NCBI GenBank assembly: GCA_030522415.1
Contig: CM060127.1
Location: 5,642,707 to 5,706,706, forward strand
Origin: Channallabes apus
Lineage: Eukaryota > Chordata > Actinopteri > Siluriformes > Clariidae
Length of the DNA stretch: 64,000 nucleotides
Reading direction: 5' to 3'
The notes under the pieces are model-generated. The model worked only from the letters and a program-made list of their open reading frames with translations. It did not search any database and was not told the origin of the DNA. Numbering within the stretch: position 1 is the stretch's first letter; every line of letters starts with the position of its first letter. The position numbers were made by a program, and so were the translations under genes. Shown here in pieces: positions 1 through 10,443 of the stretch.

Positions 1-248
1 TCTCCCTCACCACCATATCATCAGTCAGGTAAGCACCAGCTCACAGGCTCAAACCCACCTCTCAACCTTCAGAAAGTTAGGAATAGAGTAGCTGAATAGT
101 TTTAGGTAAATCTCAAATGTTTAGATGAATTTATTTTGTTCTATTAAATACTAAGCAACTCTAGAAGCTGCAGGCTTTGAACAAACTTTTTGGACTGCCA
201 CCACAAAAGAAGACTGATGTAGCCGATGAGAAAGAACTTTGCTGTTAA
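1..248 (+). CDS. 3' end of an unidentified gene, last two exons
   Basis: Bases 1-28 read openly and end in CAG|GTAAGC, a strong donor. A 145-base intron follows, and the last exon starts after an AG at 172-173. It encodes ALNKLFGLPPQKK, then an acidic stretch, and ends ELCC-stop at 246-248. Joining the two exons in phase 0 gives a continuous frame (LPHHHIISQ then ALNK). A poly(A) signal lies 22 bases after the stop, which supports a true 3' end. I do not recognise the protein. The C-terminal Cys-Cys resembles ends that are geranylgeranylated in Rab proteins, but no GTPase motif is in view, so this is only a hint. The rest of the gene lies left of the window. Confidence 0.45.
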
Positions 249-269
249 CTGAGAATTTTTGATATTTTC

Positions 270-275
270 AATAAA
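270..275 (+). terminator. Poly(A) signal AATAAA of the left-edge gene
   Basis: AATAAA occurs 22 bases after the TAA of the exon ending at 248, in an AT-rich context with a T-rich stretch upstream. The distance is short but normal for vertebrate 3' UTRs. Confidence 0.5.
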
Positions 276-950
276 ACTATAACATTTCTCATTTGAGATT
301 AATCTCATCATGGTCTTATATATGGCTCATTTTCTTCTCCTTCAAATGCAGTTCTGTTTCTCATGTACATCTCAGATTTCTCAAATGTTTCTTAAGTAAG
401 TCTTGGATTGTAGCTCAGTTGTGTCTCTTAGTTTCTCCAAGTCAGTTTTAGGAGAAATAGAAAAGCCAAAGTCAAGCTTATAATGAGAAAGCTCAATTCA
501 GTCTCATGAATCATCATTCTGAGCAACAGAATTTTGCTACGGGACATCAGAAAATTCTTCAGACAAGGCAGAGACACAGAAACAGCCAACTCAGTTTGGA
601 CTTCATGATAGTTATGAAATGCCCTCTCACACTGCTGAGAAATGCTCTGTGTACTTTAACATTACAGTGGAATGTTGGATTGCGAGCGTTCCGCAAGATG
701 AGCAAAATTTTTGAAGCATTTTTGTCTTAATAAATGAGCGAGTCTTAATTTACGTGTAACAAATATCATTGAGTATCATGTGACATGATACTCAATGATA
801 CTCAATAAAGGTATTGTCCATTTCTACTGTGAACTAAATATACAAGAGTAGCCGTACATCACACTAATTATAGCACAGGGTGTTGTTTCCTAGTTCAAAA
901 AGGGGATACATTTAGGGTACATCCACTTCTCCAGGCACCACTACATCACT
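276..950. other. Stretch without a recognised gene
   Basis: I see no splice-bounded coding sequence here. A 74-codon open frame (506-730) has no homology I recognise and no start context. The only structure is the perfect palindrome at 765-799. Confidence 0.5.
765..799. repeat. Perfect 35-bp palindrome (17-bp arms, 1-base loop)
   Basis: The arm ATCATTGAGTATCATGT is followed by G and then by its exact reverse complement. A direct repeat of the arm core (actcaatgatactcaat) continues to about 806. The RNA or single strand would form a stable hairpin. It may be the remains of a transposon end or a replication-slippage product. Confidence 0.8.
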
Positions 951-960
951 GCTTACCCTG

Positions 961-984
961 CACACACACACACACACACACACA
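961..984. repeat. (CA)n microsatellite
   Basis: Twelve uninterrupted CA dinucleotides lie just downstream of the donor of the minus-strand exon at 1000-1072. Any open frame through them is a repeat artefact. Confidence 0.9.
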
Positions 985-999
985 CCTTTTCTTGCTCAC

Positions 1000-1072
1000 C
1001 TGCTGTGGTATATGTTCCATACAGTCCCACACACAGTGCGGTGAGCACCAACGAGAAAAAACACACTGCCAT
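1000..1072 (-). CDS. Putative first coding exon with signal peptide
   Basis: On the minus strand an ATG at 1072 opens MAVCFFSLVLTALCVGLYG followed by TYTTAG, and the exon ends at CAG|GTGAGC (donor at 999-998). The peptide is a short N-region, then a hydrophobic core of about 16 residues, then small residues suited to signal peptidase. The 73 coding bases leave phase 1, the usual phase after a signal-peptide exon in immunoglobulin-superfamily and similar receptor genes. The rest of the gene would lie left of the window, so neither family nor function can be given. The call rests only on the hydrophobic leader and the consensus donor. Confidence 0.4.
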
Positions 1073-1559
1073 CTCAGAGCATGGGAAAATCACCAAAGTG
1101 TGAACTGATAGCGTGAAGTGAAAGTAAGAGGAATTCTCAAAGACCACTCCTAACTTACCCTCCCCACACACACGCACATAAACACACACCCAAAGTGGAA
1201 AGTACAGAAGTGTGTTATTTTGTTACAATATATTTGTGTTTAATTACACCATAGTACTTTTATTAGAATTTTTTTTATTCTATACTTTCCTTTTCTTTTT
1301 TTTTATCAGTGTTACTAAATAAAGTCATATATAAATAAATAAAATAATAAAACATTTAATGAAGATTAATGAAGGCTGTTTTCATACCAGGCAAGGATCT
1401 AAGTACAGTACTGTACGAATCTGAGTACTGTACACATTCAATCCCAAAGTCTGGTAGGTTTGTGTATTGTGACCTCTATGTACCAAATGTCATCTCGGGT
1501 ATGGATCAAATCAGGTAAAAGCGCCGCCATCAACACCGCCTGGGTCCTCTGAATTCTGT

Positions 1560-1561
1560 GT

Positions 1562-1596
<35 letters not shown>

Positions 1597-1597
1597 C
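1560..1597. repeat. (TG)n microsatellite
   Basis: An imperfect TG run (tgtgtgcgtgtgcg, then pure TG) lies between the unassigned minus-strand sequences described under the EF-hand-like gene. Confidence 0.9.
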
Positions 1598-4240
1598 AGC
1601 ATTGCTGATCTCATCCTCTGTCAGAGCTGGTACAGTAGGAGGCAGGAAAGAGGGGTAATTGTGTGATTGTATCAAAAATATCAGTAATTTTAAGCAGAGT
1701 GCGACAAGTGAGTTTGTTAAAACTTCTTGTTTTTGTATATTGATGGACTGCCACCCGCTGTATTAAAGTGTGAAAATACTCAAGTGGACTCAGATACAGA
1801 ATAATATTACTAATGTGAAATCTGATCACAGGAGGAATTTGGGGTAAGGGTGGAAAGAAGACAATAATACCTGGGCAGGATATGATGCAAGCGTGCGTAT
1901 AGTCTGAAAGCAACCTAAAAGTCAACATATTACATTTTAAGTAGTTTAATTTCAAGCATAGAAGAAAATAAACCTGGCTAAGAGTCACTTCAGAAACCAA
2001 AAGTTTAGCAGTGAAGTCTGAGACAGTTGTATATCCCTGACCTGATTTATCTACAGTTCTAAATGCCTTCATCCTGAAGCACCTTTTAATTAAAGGTTTG
2101 TTTGTGAGCCGGAGCTCAGATAAGGAGGCGAAGGCGGAGGAGTGTAGAGCCCGGAATCTTGTATTGTTCCACACTTCCTGCATAGTTTCTTGATTGGGAG
2201 GGTCTGCTACTTCCTGTAACAGTTTTGATGAAATTACTGGTACTGGCCGTGCCATCCCCAGTGAAAAAAAAATGCACTTTAGTGTATTACAAATATATTG
2301 AAATCCTCGATAATACACTGCTAATATACTAACAAAAAGTTGTACCATCAGTTAATATATAAAAAGTATACTAACATCATGCTTTTACCAAATTTTGGAA
2401 TTAAACTTTAAATATACTTAAAAATAATTGTATTATAGTACACGTTCCAAAGATATATTATTGGAAAATATACTTTAAGTGAAAGGCTGGTCTAATTTCC
2501 AAAGTATACTTATTTAAACTTGTTTTTCAATATATTTTTGGTATATTTTTTTTAATATGCTCGAAATAATCATTGTACAAATGTACAGAAAGTATATATT
2601 AGAATACAAATTTTAATATACAGTAGTCTCAGTATATTATCAGTTAAATGTAGATGTACTTATATTGAGTGCACTACTCTCTCGTGCGTGCGCTTTTAGA
2701 CTCGTTTTTGCACGCTGAATCTCTCCCTCGCGCGCGCGATCTCAAACTCGTTCCTGCGCGCTCAAAATCACTTTTGCCGTTCAAGGTAATTTATGTTTTT
2801 ACTCCTCACTCTTCTGTCCGCTCATTGTCATAAAGCGACACACAAACTACAGCAGGGTTGTAAACTTTGCGACTATTCCAGCCAACAGGAGACTAGACAG
2901 CGCCCCACCAGCCAATCAGAGACTGGAGGCGGGCAGATTCGGACTGTCCGTTCTCTGATTGGCTCCCCAGTTCTCCACTTCTCGTTTGAATTAACGGCTG
3001 AAGCTGCATCATCGCGTGCGTTAGTTTGTATCGTTATTATTTTATTTTCATCGGCATAAGGTAAATTTAACGGTTTTAAATTAAGTACATACTTTAATCT
3101 ATAGTATGTATTGTCTAATGTGTTGTTGTTAATGTGTTATGTACTTTGCTTGTGGTCTCTGTGTAACAGAATCAACACACCAGGTTTAAACTAATACTGT
3201 ACCTGTAGATTCTAATACTAATGTCTGTCTGTGTTCACACACCAGTTTATATTTTAGTTTGTGTGTTTGTGAGACAACCTGACTTTTGTTGAGCACAAAT
3301 AAACTATAGTAGTGCTTTTTTGTAACCTTGTGCAAATTAAATCTGTTGAACTCATGAATAAAATCTGCCTCATAATTACTGATGTAATGCTTTTCAAAAA
3401 CATGTTATAGTGTAGAAAATGCATTTACAGTAGCATATCCTAAACACTTAATGTACTGGTAACACATTTGCAATACAGTATTGTGGCGTGGGCTGGGCGG
3501 CGGCTTGCGACCGTCGTGCCTTGCGGGAGGTGTTCTTTTTGTGTTCACCCTGTTTGGGACGTGTGCAGAGGTGGAAAGAGTAATAAAATTTTGTACTCAA
3601 GTACAAGTACTGTTACTTCAGTGAAATTTTACTTAAGTACAAGTAAAGTTACCATTATAAAAATCTACTCAAGTAAAAGTAAAAAGTAGCTCATTAAAAA
3701 ATTTACTCAGAGTAAAAGTTACCGAGTTACTTTTTTTATTTTTTTAACAGCGGGGGTGGGTTGAGGCATTCTAGCGTAGTTCAAAAAAGGATGAGCAGAT
3801 ATAAATCTCAAACTAGTTGTTTTTAACTGAAGGAACACCTTTGCATAATAAAGCTGTTGTCTTTCTTGTGCTTGAAAATCGAAGTGGTCACTTAAATATG
3901 GTGTTACGTCCCAGTCTAGGGTCATACAGCAAAAGAATGGTTCAGGGTTCTATTTTAAACTGTATGGAAATGGTGGAATATGGCAGAAAGAACTAGATCC
4001 AATCATTAACTGATGAAATAATGAGGTTTGTATATACAAACACACACACACACACACAACAGGAGGAGAAGGATCAGATTCAGGTTGGACCCAGGCCAAA
4101 ATAATAAACAAAATGGTATTTATATTTAGTAGCTAGATTACCTGCAAAAAGACAAAAAAACAAAAAAAAAACCCAGAAACAAAAATACAGGTACCTTCCC
4201 GGACTCCCTAAACCAAAAACAGTGAAATTATCTACAAATA

Positions 4241-5861
4241 CAGTGGTGTGAAAAACTATTTGCCCCCTTCCTGATTTCTTATTCTTTTGCATGTTTGTCA
4301 CACTTAAATGTTTCTGCTCATCAAAAACCGTTAACTATTAGTCAAAGATAACATAATTGAACACAAAATGCAGTTTTTAAATGAAGGTTTACGTTATTAA
4401 GGGAGAAAAAAAACTCCAAATCTGCATGGCCCTGTGTGAAAAAGTGATTGCCCCCCTTGTTAAAAAATAACTTAACTGTGGTTTATCACACCTGAGTTCA
4501 ATTTCTGTAGTCACCCCCAGGCCTGATTACTGCCACACCTGTTTCAATCAAGAAATCACTTAAATAGGAGCTACCTGACACAGAGAAGTAGACCAAAAGC
4601 ACCTGAAAAGCTAGACATCATGCCAAGATCCAAAGAAATTCAGGAACAAATGAGAACAAAAGTAATAGAGATCTATCAGTCTGGTAAAGGTTATAAAGTC
4701 ATTTCTAAAGCTTTGGGACTCCAGCGAACCACAGTGAGAGCCATTATCCACAAATGGCAAAAACATGGAACAGTGGTGAACCTTCCCAGGAGTGGCCGGC
4801 CGACCAAAATTACCCCAAGAGCGCAGAGACAACTCATCCGAGAGGCCACAAAAGACCCCAGGACAACATCTAAAGAACTGCAGGCCTCACTTGCCTCAAT
4901 TAAGATCAGTGTTCACGACTCCACCATAAGAAAGAGACTGGGCAAAAACGGCCTGCATGGCAGATTTCCAAGGCGCAAACCACTTTTAAGCAAAAAGAAC
5001 ATTAAGGCTCGTCTCGATTTTGCTAAAAAACATCTCAATGATTGCCAAGACTTTTGGGAAAATACCTTGTGGACCGACGAGACAAAAGTTGAACTTTTTG
5101 GAAGGTGCGTGTCCCGTTACATCTGGAGTAAAAGTAACACAGCATTTCAGAAAAAGAACATCATACCAACAGTAAAATATGGTGGTGGTAGTGTGAGGGT
5201 CTGGGGTTGTTTTGCTACTTCAGGACCTGGAAGGCTTGCTGTGATAGATGGAACCATGAATTCTACTGTCTACCAGAAAAATCCTGAAGGAGAATGTCCG
5301 GCCATCTGTTCGTCAACTCAAGATGAAGCGATCTTGGGTGCTGCAGCAGGACAATGACCCAAAACACACCAGCAAATCCACCTCTGAATGGCTGAAGAAA
5401 AACAAAATGAAGACTTTGGAGTGGCCTAGTCAAAGTCCTGACCTGAATCCTATTGAGATGTTGTGGCATGACCTTAAAAAGGCGGTTCATGCTAGAAAAC
5501 CCTCAAATAAAGCTGAATTACAACAATTCTGCAAAGATGAGTGGGCCAAAATTCCTCCAGAGCGCTGTAAAAGACTCGTTGCAAGTTATCGCAAACGCTT
5601 GATTGCAGTTATTGCTGCTAAGGGTGGCCCAACCAGTTATTAGGTTCAGGGGGCAATTACTTTTTCACACAGGGCCATGTAGGTTTGGATTTTTTTTCTC
5701 CCTAAATAATAAAACCCCTCATTTAAAAACTGCATTTTGTGTTTACTTGTGTTATCTTTGACTAATAGTTAAATGTGTTTGATGATCAGAAACATTTTGT
5801 GTGACAAACATGCAAAAGAATAAGAAATCAGGAGGGGGGCAAATAGTTTTTCACACCACTG
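4241..5861 (+). mobile_element. Tc1-like transposon, copy 1 (1,621 bp)
   Basis: The ends CAGTGGTGTGAAAAACTATT and its inverse at 5842-5861 lie inside long inverted repeats of roughly 200 bases. TA dinucleotides flank both ends (4239-4240 and 5862-5863), the Tc1/mariner target duplication. The single gene inside is a DD34E transposase broken by a frameshift. Copy 2 lies at 55845-57462. Confidence 0.93.
4620..5643 (+). pseudogene. Tc1-like transposase with one frameshift
   Basis: The reading frame starts MPRSKEIQEQ and covers a paired-type helix-turn-helix DNA-binding region (about residues 1-110) followed by a DD34E catalytic core. WTDETK holds the first Asp, DNDPKHTS the second, and [15 protein letters not shown] the Glu. 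Compared with the copy at 56223-57245, one extra base in an A-run near 5277 shifts the frame, so translation stops after about 245 codons. The rest (from about 5323) is open in another frame up to the stop at 5641-5643. An intact protein would be about 340 residues, normal for Tc1-like enzymes. The gene acts only in transposition and is dead in this copy. Confidence 0.9.
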
Positions 5862-7499
5862 TATATACAAAGACCAGCCAAACCAAAGGGACAAAGCAAT
5901 AATCAAAGTCAATTGGAGGCAAAAAGTCAAACCAGAATACACAACCAAATATCAAAACGCCAAAATCACAACCTCTTTCATCTTTCCCGCGTCTCTCCGG
6001 TTTATACTGTATATGTTCGCGCTAGTCGATGACGTCACTCAGGGCAGAAGCGACCGTGTGGAAGGTCAGGAAGGTACCGATGTCAGAAAACCTGGAGTGG
6101 AGTCTGGAGCGGCGCGCAACCAGGACATGATACACACACGCGGCGCAACGGAGCATTTATACAAAGCATAATATTTTTATTATTTTTGCATTTTCATTCA
6201 TTTATTTTTTACTCAGTAGCGAATATGATTTAAAATGTAGCGAATTACAATACTTCAAACAAAACGTACTTAAGTAAAAGTAAAATTACAGATTTTTAAA
6301 ACTACTTTAAAAAGTAGAAATACACAAAAAATCTACTCAAGTACAGTAACGCGAGTAAATGTAATTCGTTACTTTCCACCTCTGCATGTGTGTTATCTCT
6401 GTGCGTGTATGTGCTGCATTCTGCAACCGTTCCCCAGTTCTAGCTAATAGCTGAATAGGTGCGTGTGTGTGTGTGCGCGCGCTGGTTAAATAAACTACTC
6501 CCAGTCATTACGTTGTGTAGCCACCAAACTCTCTCGTCCTCCAAGTTCCCTGCTAGGGCCGAAAAATGCTACAGTGTTATAGAAGGTTGTGTGTACTGTA
6601 TGATACAATAAAGTATATTTGTATTAACCACAAAGTGTACTTTTTTAGTATTTGTAATTGGCCAGAAGTATAACAGCATGCTACTGCTGCAATAAGAATA
6701 TACTCATAGTACATTAATCATGTATTTGTAATACAGTAAAAATAGCTGTAATGTACTTATAATACATTAAATATATACTTAAATTGTATTAATAATACTG
6801 TCAGGTATGTACGTTAGTACACACACAGCCATATACTTTAAGTGTACTAAAGTATACTTAAAGTTGTTCCACTTTAGCACACAAAAGTATACTTAATACA
6901 CTTAAAATTGTGCTTTTCTACAATTTAATTACAACTTAAATACACTTAGTACAAAATTAGTTGTTCCAAAATAGCAAACTTCAAGTATACTAGTCATTAG
7001 TCTGGAGCAAGTACGTTTAAGTATGCTTTGGCACGCTAGGATTTAATATACTTAGCATACTTTTTTTTTACTTGGGATGCCACGCAGTAAAGCCCAGTTC
7101 CCGCTCTCTGCCATGGTGAAAGCTGATTTGGCTTGAAAAGAAAAATGACCAGATATGGAGAATATTTTGCCGTGCTTTTTTAACACTCAAGGGTTTGTTA
7201 GCTGTGTGTGTGTGTGCCAGTCAGTTTGGCGTTTTTCCCAGCGCAGGAAAAGATTCATGAATCTCAGGAAGGAAATGACTCCACCCGCGCACACAATGTA
7301 AAAGAAAGTTGTAGTCTTTTTATAACAAAAATGAAAACATTAGAGTTACAATTCAGAAATGCTGAACCATGTCAGTACACACACCTACACAATTCTTTAA
7401 ACAGACACCAGAACCTCTAGTAAAATAATCAACTCCTCTGTTAGCTGATGCTGAATACCACATGCAGTAAGCCTTCTGATCTCACTGTAACTCCGGATG

Positions 7500-8010
7500 G
7501 CCTTTCTGTATCACCAAAGACCTCGGCGTGATTATAGATTCCAAACTTTCATTTGAAGCTCATGTAGATAATATTACCAGGATAGCATTCTTTCACCTCA
7601 GCAATATTGCCATGATGGACTACTGTTACACTTTACTTTCTGGTTGTATAACTAGGTGCATAAGCAAGCTTCAGTTAGACCAGAATACAGCAGCGAGAGT
7701 CCTCACTGCAACCTGAAGATATGAGCACATCACCCCTATCTTACCCACATTGCAATCGCATTGATTTGAAAATACTACTATTGACCTTTAACACACTAAA
7801 TGGTCTCGTGCCACAGTACCTGAGTGAACTATAGTGTCTTATGATCCACCACGCCTACTTCGATAAAAAGATGCAGGCTGCTTGTCAGTACCACGTATTA
7901 TAAAAACTGAGGTTTTCTTACAATGCCACAAAGTTATGGAATAGACTTCAAATTAATTTTCAGGACTCAGTGATTAAGTCAAGGGTGAAAACGTATTTAT
8001 TTAGCTAGGC
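7500..8010 (+). pseudogene. LINE reverse-transcriptase C-terminal fragment
   Basis: The stretch GVIIDSKLSFEAHVDNITR, then LSNIA, then MMDYCYTLLSGC, KLQLDQNTAARVLTAT and YEHITPI, corresponds to the conserved tail of the reverse transcriptase in fish L2/Rex-like LINEs. Segments are missing between them and several stops and frameshifts follow. Further on, LHWLP and a degraded end can be traced to about 8010. It is a 5'-truncated, long-dead copy. Confidence 0.75.
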
Positions 8011-8345
8011 ATTTTTGTGAATAGATGGATCAGGTAAAGCTGCACATGGATGTGGAGTATTATGGTGAGCAGTTATGAGATATACAAGATAAGCCAACAT
8101 TAACTGGTAGTAATGAACAAAGTAACCCTTTAGAGTACTTGGATTACTTTTTTGATGTAACAAGTAATCTAACACATTAGGTCCGCCATTTAAGTACTCA
8201 GTTATTTAGTTATTTTTTAAAAAATGTAATCCGTTATTAAGACAATTTGTGTAATCTGTGAGCCGGCAGTGATTCCCAATCCCTTAGTGTGTGTGTGTAA
8301 AAGTCGTCCTACAAGCCCCGTCCCCCTCTGTTATTCCTGCTGTTA

Positions 8346-8489
8346 TACCTCTATCTCACCTATGCGGTTTGTCTATATGAGGACCAACGCGGAAAGATGG
8401 AAACCTAATCACACGCCAAAACTTGCGGTGAATCATGATGAACCGTTCTTATGGCAACTGCGCGAAACTGCGTAGGTGAGATAGTGGTG
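8346..8489. mobile_element. Small Harbinger-like MITE (TIR tacctctatctcacc)
   Basis: The ends tacctctatctcacctatgcgg and cgtaggtgagatagtggt are imperfect inverted repeats. They match the ends of the larger element at 23066-23479, and the internal stretch acgcggaaagatggaaac is also shared with it. No clear flanking duplication remains. Confidence 0.6.
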
Positions 8490-8654
8490 AGATTACGGGC
8501 CAATGGACTACTTGCACGCAGACTCGTGACGTACTTCCGCTTTGAAGTAATAGGGCTCGCTGAGTTCCGGTTTGTCGGCCATTGTGTTGGAGTTTGGAGG
8601 AAATGTTCAGAAAAAAAGTGTGTTTATAGATTTCAGAGATAGCAGAAGGTATAA

Positions 8655-9152
8655 AACGTACACTGTTGTGTTCCGCTGTGTACATCTTCTGCGAAGTTCA
8701 ACGGAACTTTACGTTTTCACAGTTTTCCTTCAGATGTGGACCTTTGAAAACGGTGGCGGCTTGTGAACGTCATACGCCGAGACGATTTTTGTCCTACCAG
8801 CAATTTTAAGGTTTGCAGTAAACATTTTAGCAGTGATCAGATTATTGAACCGCAAACACCAGAGGCACGAAAAAAGTTAGTAACTGGCGCTGTACCAGTG
8901 CTTTTAGCCTGGAACGATTACGCCGTTCAAGCATTGCGGTCCTGCTGAATGGCTGAAGTGGTATCCGTCGAACCCATACCCATGGATGTAACGATGGATC
9001 ATGATTACTGTAGCATTCCTGAGCCTTTATTATTAGACCTGGCATGTGTTAAAATAGAAGAACTTTCTAATGAAGTGGAGGAGCTGAAAAAACATCTACA
9101 AGAGCTACACGTTCAGCGTGACTGTACATTTACAGAACACAGTACAGGGTAG
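8655..9152 (+). pseudogene. THAP-domain protein remnant with coiled coil
   Basis: One frame reads HCCVPLCTSSAKFNGTLRFH, then SFPSDVDL, a TGA, KRWRLVNVIRRDDF, and NFKVCSKHFSSDQIIEP, ending in GAVPVLLAW. This is a nearly full THAP zinc-binding domain: the C-x4-C pair, W, C-x2-H, and the final AVP-like box. The TGA probably arose from CGA by CpG decay. A second stop at 8946-8948 precedes an open segment with EELSNEVEELKKHLQELH, a coiled coil as in many THAP proteins. There is no start codon in frame upstream. THAP domains bind DNA and are found in P-type transposases and in genes derived from them. I take this as a transposon-borne relic. Confidence 0.7.
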
Positions 9153-9345
9153 TATTTACAATGTGTTTTATTTATATATATACTGCTCTTAGTCTATCTC
9201 ATAAGACTCTTGTCTGTTACAGGGCTGCTCTCCATCACTTTATCATACTTACAAACTCTATTTGCACTATACAGTATGTCTGCATTTGCACTCTCTGCCA
9301 TGTGCCCTTACTTGTATATTGTATTTGTTTTTTTAAATATATATA

Positions 9346-9438
9346 TGGAAGGGCATCCGGCGTAAAAACCTGTGCCAAGTTGTAGTGCGGACTGTATATT
9401 CCGCTGTGGCGACCCCTTGCCGGGAGCAGCCGAAAGAC

Positions 9439-9447
<9 letters not shown>
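9346..9447 (+). mobile_element. Retroposon 3' tail
   Basis: The stretch ggaagggcatccggcgtaaa through gctgtggcgacccc to agcagccgaaagacc is a 3' tail I know from very common fish non-LTR retroposons. It is followed by a (TA)n run at 9449-9477. Only the tail is present. Confidence 0.6.
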
Positions 9448-9484
<37 letters not shown>

Positions 9485-9969
9485 TAATTGTATTTATTCA
9501 TATTTTTATTTTTTTAATTCTACTTTATGTATTTGTTATCTGTTATTCACCAAGGGTCTGAGAGTAACGCAATTTCATTTCTCTGTATGTCCTGTACATG
9601 TGGCAGAATTGAAAAGTTGACTTTGACAAGTTCTTATATAGAAGATAATACATATATATTCTTATATAATATGGTTATTTTGCAAATACGATGCACGTCA
9701 GTAACGTGAATCAGTGGCAGATCCTGGAGACAGCGGGTGTAGAACGTAGCTATTGCTAAACCGGAACTGACTGAGCCCTATTGAAAAGAACGCGGAAGTC
9801 GGCATGCAAGTAGCGCATTACGCGAGTTTTCATTTTCTGCAATGGAAAAATACTCAAACTAGTTACATTTATCAGAAAGTAACGCTGTAATGTAACTGAT
9901 TACATTTTAAAGACAGTAATTTTATAATGTAACTAGTTACTTTAAAACGTTAAGTCCCCCAACACTGAT

Positions 9970-10350
9970 CACTACTAACAGTTAGTGTGTGTGTGTGAAT
10001 GTGAGAGAGAAAGAGAGAGTCCCCTGTTCCTTATTACAGTTATACATCATTATCATTGTTTAATTCCTGGAAGTAATTACATGCTGAAGGTTCCAGTAAA
10101 GGTCACTGTAGGTCCTGGGGGTGGAGTTTAGTGGACATTGGCGATGGTGGGGGTACAAGAAGCTAAAAAAAAAATTAATTCAAATGTTGACCACACCCAC
10201 TTCACCCATCAGAAACAAAAACAATGCAAGAGTTAAATCTACAGTTTGCTCTTACTGAGCGTTAGGCGTGATTAGACATTTGTGTACTACACATACACAC
10301 ATTTATTATAGGAAATAAAAACACAAACTCTGTCTGGTTCAAAAAACAGA
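9970..10350. other. Intergenic stretch downstream of utp18
   Basis: I see no gene here. There is a short TG run near 9984, a GA-rich patch and ordinary AT-rich sequence up to the utp18 poly(A) signal. Confidence 0.5.
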
Positions 10351-10351
10351 T

Positions 10352-10357
10352 TTTATT
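10352..10357 (-). terminator. utp18: Poly(A) signal of utp18
   Basis: On the minus strand AATAAA lies 87 bases after the utp18 stop codon (10446-10444). It immediately precedes a long (TG)n run at 10370-10400. Confidence 0.7.
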
Positions 10358-10367
10358 AAAAGTTTGA

Positions 10368-10407
<40 letters not shown>

Positions 10408-10443
10408 TCTGTGTTTGGGTGGCCAGGTGTGATGTTCACGTCC

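Larger units (their letters stand above)
3566..6384. mobile_element. Non-autonomous hAT-like element, itself interrupted by a Tc1 copy
   Basis: The left end CAGAGGTGGAAAG and right end CTTTCCACCTCTG are exact inverted repeats. Behind them are long related subterminal tracts full of actcaagtaaaagta motifs. Flanking octamers gacgtgtg (3558-3565) and catgtgtg (6385-6392) match at 6 of 8 positions, as expected for an aged 8-bp hAT duplication. It holds the Tc1 element at 4241-5861 and no hAT transposase. Confidence 0.7.
2256..7076. mobile_element. Non-autonomous DNA transposon with AT-rich ends (outer shell of a nest)
   Basis: The left end CCCCAGTGAAAAAAAAATG and the right end, which reads CCCAAGTAAAAAAAAAAGT on the other strand, are inverted repeats. 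Both subterminal regions are packed with short stretches like tatacttaagt and agtgtacttt. Bases AT flank each end (2254-2255 and 7077-7078), fitting a 2-bp target duplication. No transposase of its own is visible. Without the inner hAT-like element it would be about 2 kb. The superfamily is not certain. Confidence 0.6.
1974..7114 (-). pseudogene. EF-hand-like gene, first exon split by a transposon
   Basis: On the minus strand an ATG in the context CACCATGG (7114-7112) opens MAESGNWALLRG, which runs to 7077, where a 4.8 kb insertion (2256-7076) begins. The sequence on the other side, 2253 down to 1974, continues MARPVPVISSKLL and includes AFRTVDKSGQGYTTVSDF, which has the D-x-S-x-Q-G spacing of an EF-hand loop. 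It ends at CAG|GTTTAT. If the insertion and one copy of its AT duplication are removed, the two halves join in the same frame, giving a first exon of about 106 codons. The family (an EF-hand calcium-binding-domain protein) is inferred from one loop. Later exons are not convincingly found. The gene is either disrupted or the insertion is spliced out as an intron. Confidence 0.4.
8108..9966 (+). mobile_element. Degraded DNA transposon carrying a THAP gene
   Basis: Both flanks carry the related stretches gtaactgattacattt and gtaactagttacttt typical of fish elements whose ends begin cagtgttgggg. That terminus is visible on the right (cccccaacactg, ending near 9966). The left end is eroded, so its start is approximate. 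Inside are a THAP-domain pseudogene, a nested small Harbinger-like element and a LINE tail. The superfamily (hAT or P-like) is uncertain. Confidence 0.5.

Noticed and set aside
1596..1660. A further EF-hand gene exon reading PALTEDEISNAA on the minus strand
   Set aside because: Phase and splice sites do not connect it to the exon ending at 1974, and it runs straight into a CA repeat.
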